Both the position numbers and the translations under genes were made by a program. The notes under the pieces were generated by a model. The model was not told the origin of the DNA and did not search any database. It saw only the letters and a program-made list of their open reading frames with translations. Below, piece after piece: positions 24,989 through 33,122 of a DNA stretch of 64,000 nt; the first letter of the stretch is position 1; each line of letters opens with the position of its first letter. Source of the DNA: Paenibacillus sp. FSL H7-0331 (GTDB lineage: Bacteria; Bacillota; Bacilli; Paenibacillales; NBRC-103111); the NCBI RefSeq assembly GCF_001956045.1, contig NZ_MRTH01000012.1:124001-188000 (forward strand), written 5' to 3'.

Positions 24989-26980
24989 ATGCGTCGTTTT
25001 CAAGATAAGAAGCATGTTAAGTCCTCACCGAATTGGCAGTGGAGTTCTTTCTGGACGTTCATCACATGTATAATTATGCCCTTAGTATTAGTATTCGGTG
25101 TGGAATATATTCAACGCGGAAGCTTGAATGAAACGTGGATATGGTTCGTTCAGAACCCGAAATTGGTAGCGATGAATGCCTTATTGGACTTGTTTGTCTT
25201 GTTGTTGATTTATGTGTTGGCTGGTAATTTATTATTTTCTGTCGCTCTGGCCTTATTGCTGCTCTGTACAATGTCGTTTGTTAGCTACTTTAAAGTAAAG
25301 TTGATTGGCGAGCCGTTTTTTCCGTGGGATATTTTCCTCAATAAAGAAAGTATGAACATTTTACCACTGGTAACCAATAAATCAGCTTTGCTGCGTATTG
25401 GAACCATGCTGGGCGTAGTCTTGATGCTCATCATACTGTCGTTTAAGCTGCCCAAGATGCGTTTGCGAATTGGAGGAACGCGAATTGTCGTTGGTGTGTT
25501 GGCCGCTGCCGCGTTGTATTCGTTTGGTGTGAATGCGCCCTTAGCCAGTCAGCTCATGGATAAGATGGGTGCAAATGAGATCGTATGGAACCAGTCCGAG
25601 AACTATGGAAATAATGGTATGTCTCTAGCCTTTACCATGAATGTAAAAAACGCAATTGTTCCCAAACCGTCTGGCTATGACGATCCCTCTATGGCGAATT
25701 TGGCACAATCGTTATTGAAGAATCAGGCTGGAGTGCAGACCGCGTCAGCAAAAATAAGTGCTGATCAAGCGGTGCAACCCAATGTTATATTTATTATGAA
25801 CGAAGCGTTCTGGGATCCTACGCTGCTGCCGGGTGTCGAATTCAGTAAAGACCCGCTGCCTACGGTTCACCGATTGCAGCAGGAGTCCACTTCGGGTTAT
25901 TTGCTCTCTCCACAATTCGGGGGAGGAACAAGCAACGTGGAGTACGAGGTATTAACTGGGCAATCGATGAGCTTCCTCCCGGCAGGTTCCATTCCTTACC
26001 AGCAATATATTTCCAAACCTATTCCGAGTCTTGCAGGATATTTTGAAGAGCAAGGCTATAAAAGTATGGCTATTCACTCCTACGAAGGCTGGTTCTGGAA
26101 CCGCGAGAACGTTTATAAACAAATGGGCTTTGAAAGCTTCATGAGCAAAGATCAATTCCAGAATCCGCAATACAAAGGCGATTTTATCTCCGACGATGAA
26201 GTTGCCAACAGTATCATTCAGCAGGTCGATAATACGAAACAACCGAATTTCATCTATGCGGTGACTATGCAGAATCATGGTCCTTACGATGATAACCGTT
26301 ACGGTACTAATGAGATTCAAGCTAATGGCACGATGACGCCGGATGCGAAGAATACACTGGAAACGTACACGCAGGGCGTATATGATGCGGACGCCAGCCT
26401 GCAGAAGCTGATCGATCACTTTACGGAAACAGGTCAACCTACAGTGATCGTATTTTATGGTGATCATCTACCGATGCTGGGCTATGATTATGACGTGTAT
26501 GCACAGACCGGTTTTATTCAAAGCAGCAAGTCAGAGCAATGGTCACTTGATGATCTTAGACGGATGCATAGTGTGCCATTTGTAACCTGGTCTAACGTTG
26601 ATATGCCGAAGGAACAAATACCGGTGCTGAGTAATTCGTTTCTTGGTGCTTACATGTTGAATCAAATGGGTATGGAGCTTCCGGCGACACTTGCCTATAA
26701 CGAGGAGTTATCTCGCAAGATGCCTGCGATGCTGCGGAATCTGGTCGTGGACGCTGATCAGAATATGTACCGAGCCGTACCCGATAACCTTAAAGACGAT
26801 GTGAACAAATATCAGCTTATGCAGTACGATACACTGTTCGGGAAGCAGTATCTGGCCAAAAGTATGGATTCGCCATATCTGCAGCCAAGTGTAATGCCAA
26901 ATTATAATCAGGAGTTTGCGGAGCAGGCATCCACGGATGTGGATGATAGTTTGAGTGCGAGCGGAGACGAAAATCCATAG
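24989..26980 (+). CDS. LTA synthase-family phosphoglycerol transferase
   Basis: A 663-residue membrane protein. About five N-terminal transmembrane helices (residues 20-180) precede an extracellular sulfatase-fold domain from about 265. Active-site features of LtaS-type enzymes are visible: NVIFIMNEAFWD (metal Glu), the nucleophile Thr in GGGTSNVEYE, the substrate-site HSYEGWFWNR segment, and VIVFYGDHLPML (metal Asp/His). Such enzymes transfer glycerol phosphate from phosphatidylglycerol to lipoteichoic acid or related glycans; the W-F-W-N-R-E-N-V-Y and Q-M-G-F pattern is shared by this broader subgroup. TTAGGAGTG precedes ATG 24989. It is a single gene with its own terminator. Confidence 0.88.
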   Translation: MRRFQDKKHVKSSPNWQWSSFWTFITCIIMPLVLVFGVEYIQRGSLNETWIWFVQNPKLVAMNALLDLFVLLLIYVLAGNLLFSVALALLLLCTMSFVSYFKVKLIGEPFFPWDIFLNKESMNILPLVTNKSALLRIGTMLGVVLMLIILSFKLPKMRLRIGGTRIVVGVLAAAALYSFGVNAPLASQLMDKMGANEIVWNQSENYGNNGMSLAFTMNVKNAIVPKPSGYDDPSMANLAQSLLKNQAGVQTASAKISADQAVQPNVIFIMNEAFWDPTLLPGVEFSKDPLPTVHRLQQESTSGYLLSPQFGGGTSNVEYEVLTGQSMSFLPAGSIPYQQYISKPIPSLAGYFEEQGYKSMAIHSYEGWFWNRENVYKQMGFESFMSKDQFQNPQYKGDFISDDEVANSIIQQVDNTKQPNFIYAVTMQNHGPYDDNRYGTNEIQANGTMTPDAKNTLETYTQGVYDADASLQKLIDHFTETGQPTVIVFYGDHLPMLGYDYDVYAQTGFIQSSKSEQWSLDDLRRMHSVPFVTWSNVDMPKEQIPVLSNSFLGAYMLNQMGMELPATLAYNEELSRKMPAMLRNLVVDADQNMYRAVPDNLKDDVNKYQLMQYDTLFGKQYLAKSMDSPYLQPSVMPNYNQEFAEQASTDVDDSLSASGDENP

Positions 26981-27031
26981 ATGACGATAACAGCGAAATC
27001 CTGTTTAAAAAAGGTAAGTTAAAAGCATACG

Positions 27032-27066
27032 AAAAAACGTGAGTTGGTTTCCGCTCACGTTTTTTT
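27032..27066 (+). terminator. Terminator after the LTA synthase-like gene
   Basis: AAAAAACGTGAG pairs with CTCACGTTTTTT around a ten-base loop, ending in a T-run. Confidence 0.9.
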
Positions 27067-27239
27067 AATGTCTACTAGATTACTAAATCCTATGTGTTTA
27101 ATAAGAATTAAACATTCTATATTATCACAGGAATTCTAATAAATCAAGAAAGTTATTGATTTATTGTGCTAAATATAGTATCTTACAGAAGTGCCTAATA
27201 ATTGGTAACTTAAATCATAGTCGAAGGGAGGCAGCTAAC

Positions 27240-27455
27240 ATGGAAAAGATGTGTATGGAAATGATGATGGGTATGTGCATGGAAGACATGATGTGCAAAA
27301 TGAAATCCATGAAAATGATGATGGACAAGATGTCCGAGATGAACATGATGCAGGATATGGATACAAGTATGATGATGTCCAAAATGCAAGAGTGTGACGA
27401 GATGATGACCATGATGATGAATATGATGCGTGAAATGAAACAAACTTCGATGTAA
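27240..27455 (+). CDS. Extremely methionine-rich small protein (71 residues)
   Basis: AAGGGAGG lies nine bases upstream of ATG 27240, supporting translation. By my count 33 of 71 residues are Met and four are Cys (5, 13, 19 and one near 50), with the remainder mostly Lys, Glu and Asp; there is almost no aromatic residue and no hydrophobic stretch of Leu/Ile/Val. M-M-M and M-x-x-M arrangements recur (EMMMGMCMEDMMCKMKSM). A helical, strongly amphipathic or soft-metal-binding peptide (copper or silver through thioether ligands) is an inference from composition. I recognise no family. It stands alone between the LTA-synthase terminator and a convergent gene; whether it is a spore protein is unknown. 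Confidence 0.7.
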   Translation: MEKMCMEMMMGMCMEDMMCKMKSMKMMMDKMSEMNMMQDMDTSMMMSKMQECDEMMTMMMNMMREMKQTSM

Positions 27456-27465
27456 ATCATGAACA

Positions 27466-27491
27466 ACATATTCATTGGCTGATGAATATGT
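27466..27491. repeat. Inverted repeat after the Met-rich gene
   Basis: ACATATTCAT and ATGAATATGT form a perfect 10-bp stem around TGGCTG, ten bases past the stop. No T-run follows, so termination is possible but not clear. Confidence 0.45.
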
Positions 27492-27627
27492 GATGTTGAG
27501 AGCAGAGCAGATAGCTGCATGCTATTGATTTCCGCCGGCTTTGCAGTTCACTGCTAGCCCTTCGTTCCATCCCACTGGCAGAGCGGTCGTCTGCATGCCA
27601 TTATATATGACTCGCTATTTAATTCGA

Positions 27628-27969
27628 TTAACTTCTTCTGATTTTTCTTGAAATATCAATCCGCTGCGATTTTAACTCCCACACTTGCTTTCTCAAATCC
27701 TCTACCTGCTTGATATCCTGACTTTTTCGTAACTCCTCATAGATTTGCAGCATATTACGGTTAACGGTATCAAACATTTTCCAAAGATCCTGCTTGAGCT
27801 TTTCCTGCATTTCTTGTACTTGGTTTTGGATAATCATATCTTTCTGACTTAATGCTTCTATGATTTGCTGCTGCCATTCTGTATCACCTATATGTTTGGC
27901 GTAGTTGTAGAGATCCAGATAATCATCTACCCACGCTTGGGTTAATTTCGTTAGTATTGGGGTCGTCAT
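27628..27969 (-). CDS. Small helical protein of unknown function
   Basis: A 113-residue protein (MTTPILTKLTQAWVDDYLDL) that I cannot assign. Most of it is predicted to be helix, with coiled-coil character from about 50 (NQVQEMQEKLKQDLWKMFD, then EDLRKQVWELKSQRIDIS), and a basic end. It has no signal peptide or membrane segment. ATG 27969 is preferred to the upstream codon at 27981 because GGAG lies 11 bases before it and a clean MTTP start results. It is convergent with the Met-rich gene and divergent from the copper-amine-oxidase-like gene. Confidence 0.6.
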   Translation of the reverse strand: MTTPILTKLTQAWVDDYLDLYNYAKHIGDTEWQQQIIEALSQKDMIIQNQVQEMQEKLKQDLWKMFDTVNRNMLQIYEELRKSQDIKQVEDLRKQVWELKSQRIDISRKIRRS

Positions 27970-28082
27970 AAGGATCAACACTCCATTCCGAATCTTTAAT
28001 GTTCTTATACCTAGTATTATACTGGGAATTATAAGAATTGCAAGAGTTGTTTTTCAGTTTTTGATTTTAAGGGGGATTCGGG

Positions 28083-28715
28083 TTGAAAAAATTCTTTCTT
28101 GGTTTGGTATGCGGTATTCTTGTAACGGCTTCGACTGCAGCTTACGCATCGGACACCATTCAAGCCTATTTGTTTCCCGTCGGGTTTGAATTGAATGGAC
28201 AGGATAAGAAATTAGACAACGAATATGCAACATTAAATTATAAAGGACATGCTTATGTACCCATTCGATTTGTCGCAGAAAGTCTTGGAATGGGCGTCAG
28301 GTACATCAACAGTATTGAACTCGGCAAAGTTATTTCTATTATGGATAAACCCGTGAACGAAGATAAAATCATGAACAAAGTGTGGGAAATCCAATATCGC
28401 TTACATATAGGAAATGATGAACAGTATGTGAGGAAGCTTCTCGGTTCGACTGCGCTTGAGAGAACAAATGACAATCATCAACAAGCCGTTTGGCGGTATG
28501 ATATTGAACCTATATCCGGTTATCAGTATGAAGGGCTGACGATTGATAGTAAAGGGCTGGAACAGGGTGAAGTAGGTGCCCAACTTATAGTTTATTGGAC
28601 AGAGGATGGGAAGGTGGATGCCATCGAGCTATGGTACAAACATAACAAGTCAGGCAAAATAGTTACGCATTATGTATACCCTGATGGCACAACTGGCGGA
28701 GCCACCTATGAATGA
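28083..28715 (+). CDS. Secreted protein with copper amine oxidase N-terminal-like domain
   Basis: A 210-residue exported protein. The N-terminus is a signal peptide (MKKFFLGLVCGILVTASTAAYAS, cleavage likely after AYA). Residues about 45-100 form a copper-amine-oxidase N-terminal-like domain, marked by LNYKGHAYVPIRFVAESLGM, common in Paenibacillus surface proteins as a non-catalytic module. The rest (YRLHIGNDEQYVRKLLGST, then GAQLIVYWTEDGKVDAIELW) resembles small periplasm-type domains with a beta-propeller-independent fold; function unknown. Translation starts at TTG 28083, seven bases after AAGGGGG. A bidirectional terminator follows. Confidence 0.75.
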   Translation: MKKFFLGLVCGILVTASTAAYASDTIQAYLFPVGFELNGQDKKLDNEYATLNYKGHAYVPIRFVAESLGMGVRYINSIELGKVISIMDKPVNEDKIMNKVWEIQYRLHIGNDEQYVRKLLGSTALERTNDNHQQAVWRYDIEPISGYQYEGLTIDSKGLEQGEVGAQLIVYWTEDGKVDAIELWYKHNKSGKIVTHYVYPDGTTGGATYE

Positions 28716-28786
28716 GAACGTAGACGAGTTATGAATGAGCAGAGGAAGTTAAATGAGAGCTGCTGGATAGGCCACAATACATAAAT

Positions 28787-28822
28787 ACGCCACGTTTTGC
28801 TCAACAAGAGCAAGCGTGGCGT
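28787..28822. terminator. Bidirectional terminator
   Basis: ACGCCACG pairs with CGTGGCGT, and inside it TTGCTC pairs with GAGCAA around AACAA. It lies between convergent genes and serves both. Confidence 0.8.
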
Positions 28823-28841
28823 TATATTTGTTGTGCTTAGT

Positions 28842-30047
28842 CTAGCTCAAGCTCTCCGCGGTGGAAGCAGCAGCCGTAGCTTGAACCGGCCTCATTCTCA
28901 TCATAATCACAATTAGCAGCACCATCAAAGCTGACAGCCCAACGAGAAAATAAAGCGTGAAGGTGATGGACGTCTGCTCCATAAACCTGCCAGTCAGCCA
29001 GGACATGCAGGCCCCGCCAAGGCCACTGGCAGCAATCAGCTTGCTTGTGGTTTGTTCCGTACGTCCGGGAAACAGACTATTGGAGTAGATAAGCGCAATT
29101 GCGAACAAACCGGACATTAAGAGTCCCATTAATGTAATCACTGCGAACGCGGCCCAGGCTGTTGTGACAAACAGGAAGCAGATCAGTACGATAAAGGTAC
29201 CGAGGGTGCTCCATAGCAAATATCGCGGATAACCGAACTTCTCAGCTAACAGACCACATACGAGTCTACCGACAATCATCGCTCCCCAATAAAAGCTGAC
29301 ACTAAGTGCTGCGAACGCGGCGTCCAGCTTCATCGTTTCCAGTAAAATGGAGGGCAGGAAATTAACAAGACTCATCTCCAGACCGACATACACGAAGAAC
29401 AAGAGGATGCAAGTGCTGACCATAGCCAGAGGCACAAATCCACGGTTAATAGTAGATGCTTCTATAGTATGTGTTTCAATATTCTTTTTGTTAACCAACA
29501 GATGTCCATGTGTGGATGTGAAGCGTGACCAGGCCCATGCCAGGAGCAGCGCGAACAAGCAGGTAGCGTAGAAGCTTATTTTCCAATAGCCCGAAGCAAT
29601 CAGAATACTGATTATAATCGGCATGGATAACGCTCCAACCCCGTAAAACACCTCCAACCGACTTAAAGCTACGGCTGTTCGATCTTTTACTGCGTCAATA
29701 ATCATCGCCCCTATGGTGGATTCTATAATTCCTGAGCCAAATCCGACCAAAGGTATAAAGCACAACACAATCGTCCATGGTGGAAGTATCGCAATAACGA
29801 TAAACCCGGCAAATATGAACCATAACGTAAAAGACAGCATACGGGACCGTCCGAACTTTTTGGACAATAGTGGCTGGGTAAGCACACCTAACAGAAATCC
29901 ACAAAACTGTGCAAATATAAGATTGCCACCATCTGCATAATTGCGTCCATAGTGGGAAAGGAGTTCAGGTAAAAGTGCAGCAATCACGACCGAAGTAATT
30001 CCGATGAGTAAATAGAAGCAGCAGCAAATCCAGATTAATCGCTTCAT
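28842..30047 (-). CDS. MFS transporter (12-helix, sugar-type)
   Basis: A 401-residue major facilitator with about 12 hydrophobic segments split by a polar loop near 190-210. The loop after helix 2 (LSKKFGRSRMLS) has the G-R-x-x-R pattern of motif A, and the matching loop in the second half is LAEKFGYPRYLLW. It is the third gene of a DeoR-HAD-MFS operon; its ATG overlaps the TGA of the HAD gene (ATGA). Uptake or export of a sugar or its phosphorylated relative is suggested by the company of a DeoR regulator and a sugar-phosphatase-type HAD protein; no substrate can be assigned. Confidence 0.82.
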   Translation of the reverse strand: MKRLIWICCCFYLLIGITSVVIAALLPELLSHYGRNYADGGNLIFAQFCGFLLGVLTQPLLSKKFGRSRMLSFTLWFIFAGFIVIAILPPWTIVLCFIPLVGFGSGIIESTIGAMIIDAVKDRTAVALSRLEVFYGVGALSMPIIISILIASGYWKISFYATCLFALLLAWAWSRFTSTHGHLLVNKKNIETHTIEASTINRGFVPLAMVSTCILLFFVYVGLEMSLVNFLPSILLETMKLDAAFAALSVSFYWGAMIVGRLVCGLLAEKFGYPRYLLWSTLGTFIVLICFLFVTTAWAAFAVITLMGLLMSGLFAIALIYSNSLFPGRTEQTTSKLIAASGLGGACMSWLTGRFMEQTSITFTLYFLVGLSALMVLLIVIMMRMRPVQATAAASTAESLS

Positions 30048-30862
30048 GTAAGATTCGCTTTCGTGTCCGTATTGTTTGTGTTCAACTGAAGAGCCCAGGC
30101 AATAGCCTCCGCTACACTATCCACAACGTAAGCTGCACGAGCCTGAACTTCAGGGTGACTCGAGCTGATTGCGAAGCTGTGGGGGATAACACCGAACATC
30201 GAGATATCGTTAAAAGAATCGCCGATACAGATGGTTTCATCTGCACGTATGCCGGAATGCGCCAGCAGCGTCTGTAAGCCTACACCTTTGGAAACATGGC
30301 GGGGCATAACGTCCATACAGTTCACATCGGAAATATAGGCATCGATTTTGTCGCCATGAACGGATAAAACCTGCTGCTGAAGCATAATTAGCTGCTCCAT
30401 CTCACCAATAAATGATATTTTGCAGCATAACAGCTCGCTGCCAAGTGCCTCAATAGCATGTGGTATGACACGAAGCGGGGCTAATAGATTCGTTTCTATG
30501 GCAGCGTAGCCGTCATTCATCTCCGTAACGAAATAATAATCAGGAGTACACATAACCGGATACAGAGCTGTACCGTCAGCAGCCAATGCGAGTTGTCGGA
30601 TGAGTGAAGTTTCAAAGGTGTCCTGCTGTATAAGCTGCTGATCTATGGTGTGTACGAAGGCACCATTTTGCGAGACCGAATGTGCAGATATTCCGAGTTC
30701 TTGGATGACATGAACAATTTCCGGGTGCATACGTCCGGATGCAAAGCTGACCGTAATCCCATTCGCAATGGCATCGTGAATAGCGGCACGATCCTCCGGT
30801 CTGATATGGTGGCCTGTTTTCAAAAGAGTTCCATCTAAATCACTGACTATTAATTTGATCAT
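30044..30862 (-). CDS. Cof-type HAD-IIB phosphatase
   Basis: A 272-residue HAD phosphatase with a type IIB cap. Motif I is IVSDLDGTLLK at about 5-15, motif II FASGRMHPEIV, the Lys of motif III lies around DVMPRHVSKGVGLQTLL, and motif IV is CIGDSFNDISMF. The family removes phosphate from sugar phosphates, flavin or pyridoxal phosphates. ATG 30862 shares its A with the TGA of the upstream DeoR gene and follows AAGGAG by ten bases; a TTG three bases earlier is also possible. It is in an operon with the DeoR regulator and the MFS transporter. Confidence 0.88.
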   Translation of the reverse strand: MIKLIVSDLDGTLLKTGHHIRPEDRAAIHDAIANGITVSFASGRMHPEIVHVIQELGISAHSVSQNGAFVHTIDQQLIQQDTFETSLIRQLALAADGTALYPVMCTPDYYFVTEMNDGYAAIETNLLAPLRVIPHAIEALGSELLCCKISFIGEMEQLIMLQQQVLSVHGDKIDAYISDVNCMDVMPRHVSKGVGLQTLLAHSGIRADETICIGDSFNDISMFGVIPHSFAISSSHPEVQARAAYVVDSVAEAIAWALQLNTNNTDTKANLT

Positions 30863-31638
30863 CAATCTGTATCTCCTTTGGCAATCATGATGTCGATCTG
30901 GTGCTTAAGCAAGGTTTCCTTCATAGCATCGTCTGGTTCACGATCGGTGATGAGAATGTCGATGCGATCAAGTCCCGAGATTCGGTGAAAATGCTTTTTA
31001 CCGAACTTGGTATGGTCGGCAAGCAATATGACCTGATCGCTGCGGCGCATCATTTCCTTGGTAATATAGCCTTCTTCCTCATAAGGGTCCGTAATGCCAT
31101 CCTCGGTAATCGCGCATGTTCCGAGCAGCAGCTTGTGTACGTGATAATCCCTGAGATTGCTAAGAGCCCTGGCTCCATATATGAAGCGATGCTCCGGATG
31201 AAGCATCCCTCCAAGCAAATGGATAGCAATGTTTTCCTTTTGATTGAGAATACTGGCAATATCTATGGAATTCGTGACGACAACATGGTCCTTCGTACGG
31301 ATTTGTTCAGCAGCGCTTTGTACGGTTGTAGAAGCGTCGAGCAGTAAATAATCACCATCATGCAGCAGAGAGGCGGCAAGCAGGCCTATAGCTCTTTTGG
31401 AATCTGTAGTCGCTTGATCGTGAAGCCGTTCATTGTAGTTGGCGATGGTGCGGGACAATGTAGGCAGAATAGCGCCGCCGCGTGTACGGAGAATATGTCC
31501 CTGCTCCTCAAGCTTAATAATGTCTCTGCGAGCAGTGTCTCGTGAAATGTCGAACAGCTCGCATATATTTTCAATGCTGACCCGGTGATGGATCTGTAAA
31601 AATTCCATGATCCCGATCAACCGCTCTTCCTGATACAT
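30862..31638 (-). CDS. DeoR/GlpR-family transcriptional regulator
   Basis: A 258-residue regulator. Residues 1-60 are the DeoR winged helix (QEERLIGIMEFLQIHHRVSI, then ICELFDISRDTARRDIIKLE, EQGHILRTRGGAIL). The rest is the DeoR sugar-phosphate sensor domain (DYLLLDASTTVQSAAEQI, VTNSIDIASILNQ, GITDPYEEEGYITKEMM, ILLADHTKFGKKHF). Such proteins repress sugar operons and are released by a phosphorylated sugar. AAGGAGG precedes ATG 31638. It is the first gene of the operon, so it is probably autoregulated; repeated elements lie directly upstream at 31700-31771. Confidence 0.9.
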   Translation of the reverse strand: MYQEERLIGIMEFLQIHHRVSIENICELFDISRDTARRDIIKLEEQGHILRTRGGAILPTLSRTIANYNERLHDQATTDSKRAIGLLAASLLHDGDYLLLDASTTVQSAAEQIRTKDHVVVTNSIDIASILNQKENIAIHLLGGMLHPEHRFIYGARALSNLRDYHVHKLLLGTCAITEDGITDPYEEEGYITKEMMRRSDQVILLADHTKFGKKHFHRISGLDRIDILITDREPDDAMKETLLKHQIDIMIAKGDTD

Positions 31639-31699
31639 GTAGAGCCTCCTTTTCCCGTGGGATGTTGTTAGCAGAGGTAATTATGTTCTATGTTGATTA

Positions 31700-31771
31700 T
31701 AAGTAAACATGCATTTTAAATCAATTAATTTTAAGTAAACATAAGTTTTTATTTGCAAATATAAGTTTTTA
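31700..31771. promoter_or_regulatory. Direct repeats between the DeoR operon and the acyltransferase gene
   Basis: TAAGTAAACAT occurs at 31700-31710 and 31732-31742 (32-base period, about three helical turns), and ATAAGTTTTTA at 31741-31751 and 31761-31771 (20-base period). DeoR proteins commonly bind direct repeats upstream of their own operon, so these are candidate operators; this is inferred, not shown. Confidence 0.5.
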
Positions 31772-31885
31772 CAAAAAAGTTACATCTGATCATCGCTTCC
31801 ATGTGGTATGATTAAGGATGATTACTGTATACAAACATCAGCAATAGGTCCGTTTATACAACGGGTCGGAGGGAAGGCAAATATT

Positions 31886-32980
31886 TTGACAGTAAAAAAA
31901 CCAAAGCTTATAGAACTGGATATCGTAAGAGCCTTTGCTATATTGGCTGTTCTCGTTATTCATGGGACATCGGAAGCAACAGTTGAAATACCCATAGGCT
32001 CGACATCCCAGGCACTGTATTTAGGAATCAACAAGTTCAGTAATTTTGCCGTTCCTTTATTTATATTTTTAAGTGGATTGGTATTGTTTTATCGGTATAT
32101 CGATGATTGGAGCGGTAAGCAGGCCGTTACCTTTTATCTAAAAAGGGTGAAACAAATTCTGTTTCCTTACCTGCTCTGGTGTGTGTTTTATTATGTATAT
32201 AATCAATGGATTTACGATCCGGATAATCTGCATTGGGATTGGCAGGAGCTTCTTGGTATGCTGCCTTGGTCCGATGCGTCGTACCATCTTTATTTTATGA
32301 TTATCATTGTTCAGTTCTATCTGGTATTTCCGTTATTAATCTGGCTGAGTCGGCTTTGGAAGGGCTTTATGAACAGTCTGGTCGTCATTGGGATTGCGGT
32401 ACAGGCTGCGTCCTATTGGTATGAGCATACGGTTGCGCCATTTGAGCATTCAGCTTCATTATGTGTTACATATTTCAGCTTGTTCACTTTGGGTGGATAC
32501 ATAGGTGTACATTATCAAACGTTTGCTAACTGGATTCAACAGCACATTGGCTGGGTTCTACCATTAAGCGTGCTGCTCGGACTCAGCTTTATGGGGATGT
32601 TCCTTACTGAACAATCAAGTCAAATACGCTTTACCGGCATCTGGTATACGGTTATTTTTAACGTGTATCCGATGTTTGCAGCGATGAGCTTTATCTGGAT
32701 TGGGCGCAAGATGCTGCAGTATGCCCCGAAGCTCTCCAAAGCCTTTATTTCACTGGGCGCTGTTTCATTTGGCATTTATTTGATGCATCCTGCGCTGCTC
32801 AGCTATTGGCGCACACACGTAACGAATGCGACTGGCAGCATCCTGCACTATCATGCGTATACGATCTCAGCATTTTTGCTCAGCTTGATCGTTCCGTGGC
32901 TGCTGGTTTCCCTATATGGACAAATCGCCAAATGGTTGAGATTGCGCAGCAAAAGACAGCCGCAGAGAGGTGCAGCATAA
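31886..32980 (+). CDS. Acyltransferase 3-family membrane protein
   Basis: A 364-residue integral membrane O-acyltransferase of the OafA/acyltransferase 3 family with about ten hydrophobic segments. The first helix region (IELDIVRAFAILAVLVIHGT) has the conserved Arg and catalytic His, and FAVPLFIFLSGLVLFYRY matches the family's second helix. These enzymes acetylate or succinylate wall polysaccharides or lipid-linked glycans. The frame is open from 31808, but GGAGGGAAGG lies just before TTG 31886, which starts the protein at TVKKPKLIELD and gives normal family length. It is divergent from the DeoR operon. Confidence 0.8.
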   Translation: MTVKKPKLIELDIVRAFAILAVLVIHGTSEATVEIPIGSTSQALYLGINKFSNFAVPLFIFLSGLVLFYRYIDDWSGKQAVTFYLKRVKQILFPYLLWCVFYYVYNQWIYDPDNLHWDWQELLGMLPWSDASYHLYFMIIIVQFYLVFPLLIWLSRLWKGFMNSLVVIGIAVQAASYWYEHTVAPFEHSASLCVTYFSLFTLGGYIGVHYQTFANWIQQHIGWVLPLSVLLGLSFMGMFLTEQSSQIRFTGIWYTVIFNVYPMFAAMSFIWIGRKMLQYAPKLSKAFISLGAVSFGIYLMHPALLSYWRTHVTNATGSILHYHAYTISAFLLSLIVPWLLVSLYGQIAKWLRLRSKRQPQRGAA

Positions 32981-33071
32981 ACCTCAGCGACTGAGCAGAA
33001 TTGTATGGTGCCGAACTGTCTTTGATACGAACAACTGAAGTTGAATACCACTCACCCAAACGAACCAAGTT

Positions 33072-33114
33072 AAGGCCCACTATCGGACTGATCAGCTCAG
33101 CGATAGCGGGCCTT
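33072..33114. terminator. Bidirectional terminator between acyltransferase and rhamnosidase genes
   Basis: A 14-bp stem (33072-33085 with 33101-33114, starting AAGGCCC and ending GGGCCTT, one mismatch) lies between convergent stops, with T residues on both sides. Confidence 0.8.
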
Positions 33115-33122
33115 TGATTATA

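Noticed and set aside
27210..27520. His-rich and Ile-rich open frames on the minus strand opposite the Met-rich gene
   Set aside because: They are the reverse-strand reading of repeated ATG codons (CAT = His, shifted frames ATC/ATT = Ile); neither has a convincing ribosome site, and the plus-strand gene has one.
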